Positions 5,953 to 8,973 of a DNA stretch of 8,973 bases are shown piece by piece. The stretch is from Thiohalocapsa sp. (GTDB lineage: Bacteria; Pseudomonadota; Gammaproteobacteria; Chromatiales; Chromatiaceae): assembly GCF_019695415.1 (NCBI RefSeq), contig NZ_JAIFKJ010000574.1, positions 1 to 8,973 on the forward strand. The letters run 5' to 3'. Made by a program: the position numbers and the translations under genes. Under the pieces are notes generated by a model, which did no database searches, had not been told where the DNA came from, and saw only the letters and a list, made by a program, of their open reading frames with translations. Numbering within the stretch: the stretch's first letter is position 1; each line of letters opens with the position of its first letter.

Positions 5953-7176
5953 ATGCGGCGCCTAATCCAACGGGCGGCGCCCTGGCTCGCAGTCGGTGTC
6001 ATCGCGCTGTCCGCCTGGTTGCTCTGGCCCGGCGGCACCACCACGCCGCCCCGGCTGCTGGACCCGGCCACGCTCGCCTCGGCGCTGCCGCCAGTGGCCG
6101 AGGCCGGCTTCGAGACCCCTGACGCCGCCGCCGACTGGACGCCCGAGCTGCCGCGTGATCTGGGTCCACATCCCGCCTTTCGCACCGAGCTGTGGGACCT
6201 CACCGGGCAGCTGCGCGACAGTGCCGGTCGCCGCTACGGCCTGCGGCTCACGCTGGTGCGACTCGGCCTGCGCGGACCGGAGGCTGCCGATGCGCGGAGC
6301 TCGGGGCTCGCCGCGCAAGGCCTGCTGCTGGGCCGCCTCAGCTTGGTGCCGGAGGACGGCGCACCCCTCCATGCGGAGCGTGCGAGCCGCACGGCCGCCG
6401 GACTCGCGGGTGCCACTGCTGAGCCGCCTGTCGTGTGGCTCGAGGACTGGCGGCTGGCGGTGAGCGGCGCCGAGGCCGGGGCGGGACAGCTCAGCGTCAG
6501 GCTGAACGACAGCCGTCTCGACCTCCGTCTGGTGCCGCAGAAGACCCCGATCACCCCAGCCGCAACGCTACTGGACAGCGGGGCTGGAGCGCGCCCCTCC
6601 GGCAGCGCCGACAATGCGGCTGCCTTACGCTGGCTCGCCGCGCCCAGGCTCGAGCTGGCCGGGCAGCTCCTGCTTGCGGGCGCCGAGACCCGGGTCACCG
6701 GCAGTGCCTGGCTGGATCACCTCTGGGGGGACGCCGTGGGCAGCGCCGCCGGGCTCGCCGGCAGCCGCGGGCAGCTGGCCTTGAATCGCTTTCTGCTGCA
6801 GCTCGATGACGGCAGCGAGCTGCTCTGCATTCAGCTGCGCCGCCGCGCGGGCGGTGGCACGCCGGTGCCCACCTGTCTGGTGATTGCGTCGGACGGTGGC
6901 ACGCGGGTACTGCGCCGCCGGGCCCTGACACTCGCCCCCGGCGAGGCGGCTTGGCGCAGCCCCGACGGCGCCGCCACCTATCCCGTCCACTGGCAGCTCG
7001 CCGCTCCGGAGCTTGACCTGCAGCTCGACATCCATGCATTGCATCCGGACCAGGAGCTGATGCTGGGCGAGCGGCTCTGGAGCGGCGTCGTGGCCATCAA
7101 AGGCATGCGGCAGGGCAGACCTATCGCCGGCGGCGGGCGCATGGACTTGAGCGGCTACGCCGCCGCGGACAGCTGA
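5953..7176 (+). CDS. AttH/CrtC-like lipocalin-fold protein (COG5621, predicted secreted hydrolase), membrane-anchored
   Basis: The 407-residue product has an N-terminal hydrophobic segment (about 11-25) after a basic start, consistent with a signal anchor or uncleaved signal. The body matches AttH/CrtC-type double-lipocalin proteins: HPAFRTELWDLTGQL (73-87) with GRRYGLRLTLVR (92-103), then TGSAWLDHLWGD (249-260), LQLDDGSELLCIQLRR (282-297) and a terminal LWSGVVAIKG...GGGRMDLSGYA (375-402). In most relatives the first motif reads EWWYxTGxL; here the aromatic residues are L80 and D82 (ELWDLTG). Related CrtC proteins hydrate carotenoids, but most COG5621 members have no proven reaction, so no substrate is assigned. 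Many relatives sit beside an ABC transporter; none is present here. The start at ATG 5953 lacks a strong Shine-Dalgarno but places the membrane segment at the N-terminus. Confidence 0.85.
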   Translation: MRRLIQRAAPWLAVGVIALSAWLLWPGGTTTPPRLLDPATLASALPPVAEAGFETPDAAADWTPELPRDLGPHPAFRTELWDLTGQLRDSAGRRYGLRLTLVRLGLRGPEAADARSSGLAAQGLLLGRLSLVPEDGAPLHAERASRTAAGLAGATAEPPVVWLEDWRLAVSGAEAGAGQLSVRLNDSRLDLRLVPQKTPITPAATLLDSGAGARPSGSADNAAALRWLAAPRLELAGQLLLAGAETRVTGSAWLDHLWGDAVGSAAGLAGSRGQLALNRFLLQLDDGSELLCIQLRRRAGGGTPVPTCLVIASDGGTRVLRRRALTLAPGEAAWRSPDGAATYPVHWQLAAPELDLQLDIHALHPDQELMLGERLWSGVVAIKGMRQGRPIAGGGRMDLSGYAAADS

Positions 7177-7222
7177 GATGCGCACACAGCGCCGCGATCG
7201 GCTGCGCCCTAGCGACACCAGC

Positions 7223-7299
7223 TTGAGGCAGCAACGCCCGTTGGTGGCTCAATGCCTGCGGCAGGCTTTCAGCGGCATTGGAACCCGTTGCGCCCTCAA
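7223..7299. other. Imperfect intergenic hairpin between lipocalin-like and cytochrome genes
   Basis: Three helices nest: TTGAGG (7223-7228) with CCTCAA (7294-7299), GCAACG (7231-7236) with CGTTGC (7286-7291), and CAATGCC (7250-7256) with GGCATTG (7274-7280). An inner alternative hairpin GCCTG-CGG-CAGGC (7254-7266) is followed by only three Ts. It occupies the middle of the 220-bp gap (7177-7396), which has no convincing gene. It may serve as a terminator or mRNA-processing structure, or be the remnant of a repeat; no family is recognised. Confidence 0.45.
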
Positions 7300-7396
7300 C
7301 CTGTCGGGACCACGTAAGGACCAACGCCTGCTCCAACACAGCCCATAGCGATCGACGCGCCGTCACCCCGCCCGCAGTAGCCGAACCCCGCACCCT

Positions 7397-8839
7397 ATGC
7401 CGACACCACCCACCAACCGCCGCTCCTCCCGCAGCCACCTCGCGTTTGCGCTGCCGCTCGCCGCCGGTATCCTGGCGCTGGTGCTCTCCGCGTGCGGCGA
7501 GCAGCCGCCGGAGGTGGTTATTGCCGAGCCCGGCGAAATCCCGCCCGCCGAGCAGCGCCCGGGTGACCCCGCAGCCGGCCGCCAAGCCCTACTGAATCGC
7601 GCCGTGGTCACCTGCGGCCTGCCCTACAGTGCTTACAAGGCCAGCACCGGCGCGCCGGCGCCGGAATACGACCTCCCGGGCCGCGAGGGTCGCAATGCGG
7701 AGCTGCCCTACCAGCTCACGGCCCACACCGCGGACAGCGGCGTGGAGCTGATCACCAGCAACTGCCTGGGCTGCCATGCCGCGCCGCTCAACGGTGAGCT
7801 CGTTATCGGTCTGGGCAATGAGTTCCTGGACTTCAACGCCGACCCGGTGATGGACGTGGAGGCGGCGGGCGCCTATGTTGAGGGCGACGCTGAGGCCGCC
7901 GCCTGGCCGGACTGGGCGGATCGGATCGCGGCCATCGCCCCCTGGACCATGACCGACACCGTCGGCGCCAACCCGGCCCAAGCCATTACCCTCGCGCTCA
8001 TGGCCCACCGCGACCCGAAGACGCTCGCCTGGTCCGACGAGCCGCTGATGGAGCTGCCGCCAACAGAGGTCCTGCCCGTCAGCGTGCCGCCCTGGTGGAA
8101 CCTGGATAAGAAGCACGCCGTCTTCTACAACGGTCAGGGCCGCGGCGATCACGTGGGCACCATGATCCTCGCCTCCACCACCTGTACCGACAGCGTCGCG
8201 GAGGCGCGAGAGATCGACCGCTGGTTCACCGATGTGGCAGCCTACCTGGCCACGCTGGAAGCGCCCGCTTACCCCTGGCCCATCGACCAGGCGCTGGCCG
8301 ACGACGGCGAGCGCTTGTTCAACCGCGAGTGCAAGGAGTGCCATGGCCGCTACGGCCGCGGCGAGCACTATCCGAACAAGCTGGTTGGCCTGGACGAAGT
8401 CGGCACCGACCCGGCGATGGCCAACGCCGCCGTCGACGACGCCGAGGACTACATCCGCTGGTTCGAGACCTCGTTCTATGGCCGCCATGGCGACGCCGTA
8501 CCCGGCCGCGGCTATATAGCCCCGCCGCTGGACGGCGTCTGGGCCACGGCACCCTATCTGCACAACGGCAGCGTCCCCACCATCGCCGCCCTGCTGGACA
8601 CCAGCAAGCGCCCCACCTACTGGCGCCACGATGGCGCCGAGCCGGACTACGACCAGGCCGCGCTCGGCTGGCGGTACCGGGAGCTGGACCAAGGCCGGGA
8701 GCAGTTCGCCAGTCTGGAAGCGCAGAAGTGGGTCTACGACACGACCCGTCGTGGCTATGGTAACCAGGGGCACGACTTCGGCGACGAGCTCACTGAGCCT
8801 GAGCGCACGGCGCTCCTCGAATACCTGAAGACACTCTGA
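7397..8839 (+). CDS. Lipoprotein dihaem cytochrome c, RoxA/MauG-like peroxidase superfamily
   Basis: The 480-residue product has a lipoprotein signal peptide with lipobox LSAC and C33 as the modified residue, placing it in the periplasm attached to a membrane. Two covalent haem sites are present: CLGCH (123-127) and CKECH (312-316). The C-terminal haem domain carries APPLDGVWATAPYLHNGSVPT (375-395 region), a motif typical of RoxA-type rubber oxygenases and related dihaem cytochrome c peroxidase/MauG proteins. RYRELDQGREQF and the GYGNQGHDFG segment (453-462) also fit RoxA-like cytochromes. At 480 residues it is shorter than RoxA itself (roughly 650-690). Two further cysteines (C73, C263) are not haem ligands by motif and could form a disulphide. 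Substrate and reaction cannot be deduced. The ATG at 7397 lacks a Shine-Dalgarno but gives a normal signal peptide. No partner oxidase or electron-transfer gene is adjacent. Confidence 0.88.
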   Translation: MPTPPTNRRSSRSHLAFALPLAAGILALVLSACGEQPPEVVIAEPGEIPPAEQRPGDPAAGRQALLNRAVVTCGLPYSAYKASTGAPAPEYDLPGREGRNAELPYQLTAHTADSGVELITSNCLGCHAAPLNGELVIGLGNEFLDFNADPVMDVEAAGAYVEGDAEAAAWPDWADRIAAIAPWTMTDTVGANPAQAITLALMAHRDPKTLAWSDEPLMELPPTEVLPVSVPPWWNLDKKHAVFYNGQGRGDHVGTMILASTTCTDSVAEAREIDRWFTDVAAYLATLEAPAYPWPIDQALADDGERLFNRECKECHGRYGRGEHYPNKLVGLDEVGTDPAMANAAVDDAEDYIRWFETSFYGRHGDAVPGRGYIAPPLDGVWATAPYLHNGSVPTIAALLDTSKRPTYWRHDGAEPDYDQAALGWRYRELDQGREQFASLEAQKWVYDTTRRGYGNQGHDFGDELTEPERTALLEYLKTL

Positions 8840-8860
8840 GCCACGGGCATACCATCTGAG

Positions 8861-8950
8861 CGTCCGCCCGCCCCCCCTCCCCCCCCCCCGCAACCGGACC
8901 CTTCCATCCCCCACCCACTCACCACTTCCCTACTCACCCCACCTCCCCGG
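8861..8950 (+). terminator. C-rich, G-poor tract: candidate Rho-dependent termination region
   Basis: Directly downstream of the cytochrome stop, the + strand of 8871-8950 contains 54 C and only 5 G in 80 bases, including runs of 7 and 11 C. High C with low G in nascent RNA is the classic signature of Rho loading. No coding region is visible from 8840 to the window end (8973). Rho action is inferred from composition only. Confidence 0.4.
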
Positions 8951-8973
8951 CCGCGCCCTCCAGCACGCCACGG

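Noticed and set aside
7178..7348. 56-codon ORF starting one base after the lipocalin-like stop
   Set aside because: It has no clear Shine-Dalgarno, weaker GC bias at third codon positions than its neighbours, and overlaps the 7223-7299 hairpin. No domain is recognised.
7589..8914. 441-codon minus-strand ORF over the cytochrome gene
   Set aside because: The opposite strand encodes a signal peptide, two haem sites and family motifs; the minus translation is low-complexity G, V, R and A without a domain.

Overview
The window is a high-GC chromosomal segment that looks like the core genome of a gammaproteobacterium. The evidence is an AceK of the enterobacterial/pseudomonad type, an RraA-like protein of standard length, a DUF3775 protein, and GTGG-headed REP palindromes like those of pseudomonads and xanthomonads. 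Genus cannot be fixed from the sequence alone. I see no phage, IS transposase, CRISPR array, rRNA or tRNA. All but one of the recognisable genes lie on the + strand.

Layout. An RraA-like protein (82-564) is followed, after a 224-bp gap with a short tandem heptamer repeat, by aceK (789-2528), the isocitrate dehydrogenase kinase/phosphatase. No aceA or aceB is adjacent. aceK and the only minus-strand gene (DUF3775, 2654-3034) converge on a pair of inverted REP elements (2540-2614). DUF3775 and an RNase J-like beta-CASP metallo-beta-lactamase protein (3619-5025) diverge from a 584-bp intergenic region. That region holds the most unusual structure in the window: a long imperfect hairpin (3094-3191) flanked by two outward-facing, near-identical 21-bp inverted copies of a CTCTTTTTAGG-containing motif (3061-3081 and 3285-3305). 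Then come an M48 (LoiP/YggG-like) lipoprotein protease (5103-5912), a membrane-anchored AttH/CrtC-like lipocalin-fold protein (5953-7176), a second intergenic hairpin (7223-7299), and a lipoprotein dihaem cytochrome c with RoxA/MauG-like C-terminal motifs (7397-8839). The window closes in an extremely C-rich, G-poor tract downstream of the cytochrome gene.

How the genes relate. No single pathway links them all. RraA-like and aceK proteins are both connected to central 2-oxoacid or glyoxylate-cycle metabolism if the RraA-like protein is an aldolase/decarboxylase, as its D-X20-R-D motif suggests. The RraA-like and RNase J-like proteins could both touch RNA turnover if the RraA-like protein instead acts on RNase E. 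The last three genes all encode envelope proteins (two predicted lipoproteins and one membrane-anchored). I found no convincing new multi-gene system. The best candidates for something undescribed are the structured intergenic element at 3061-3305 and the 7223-7299 hairpin.
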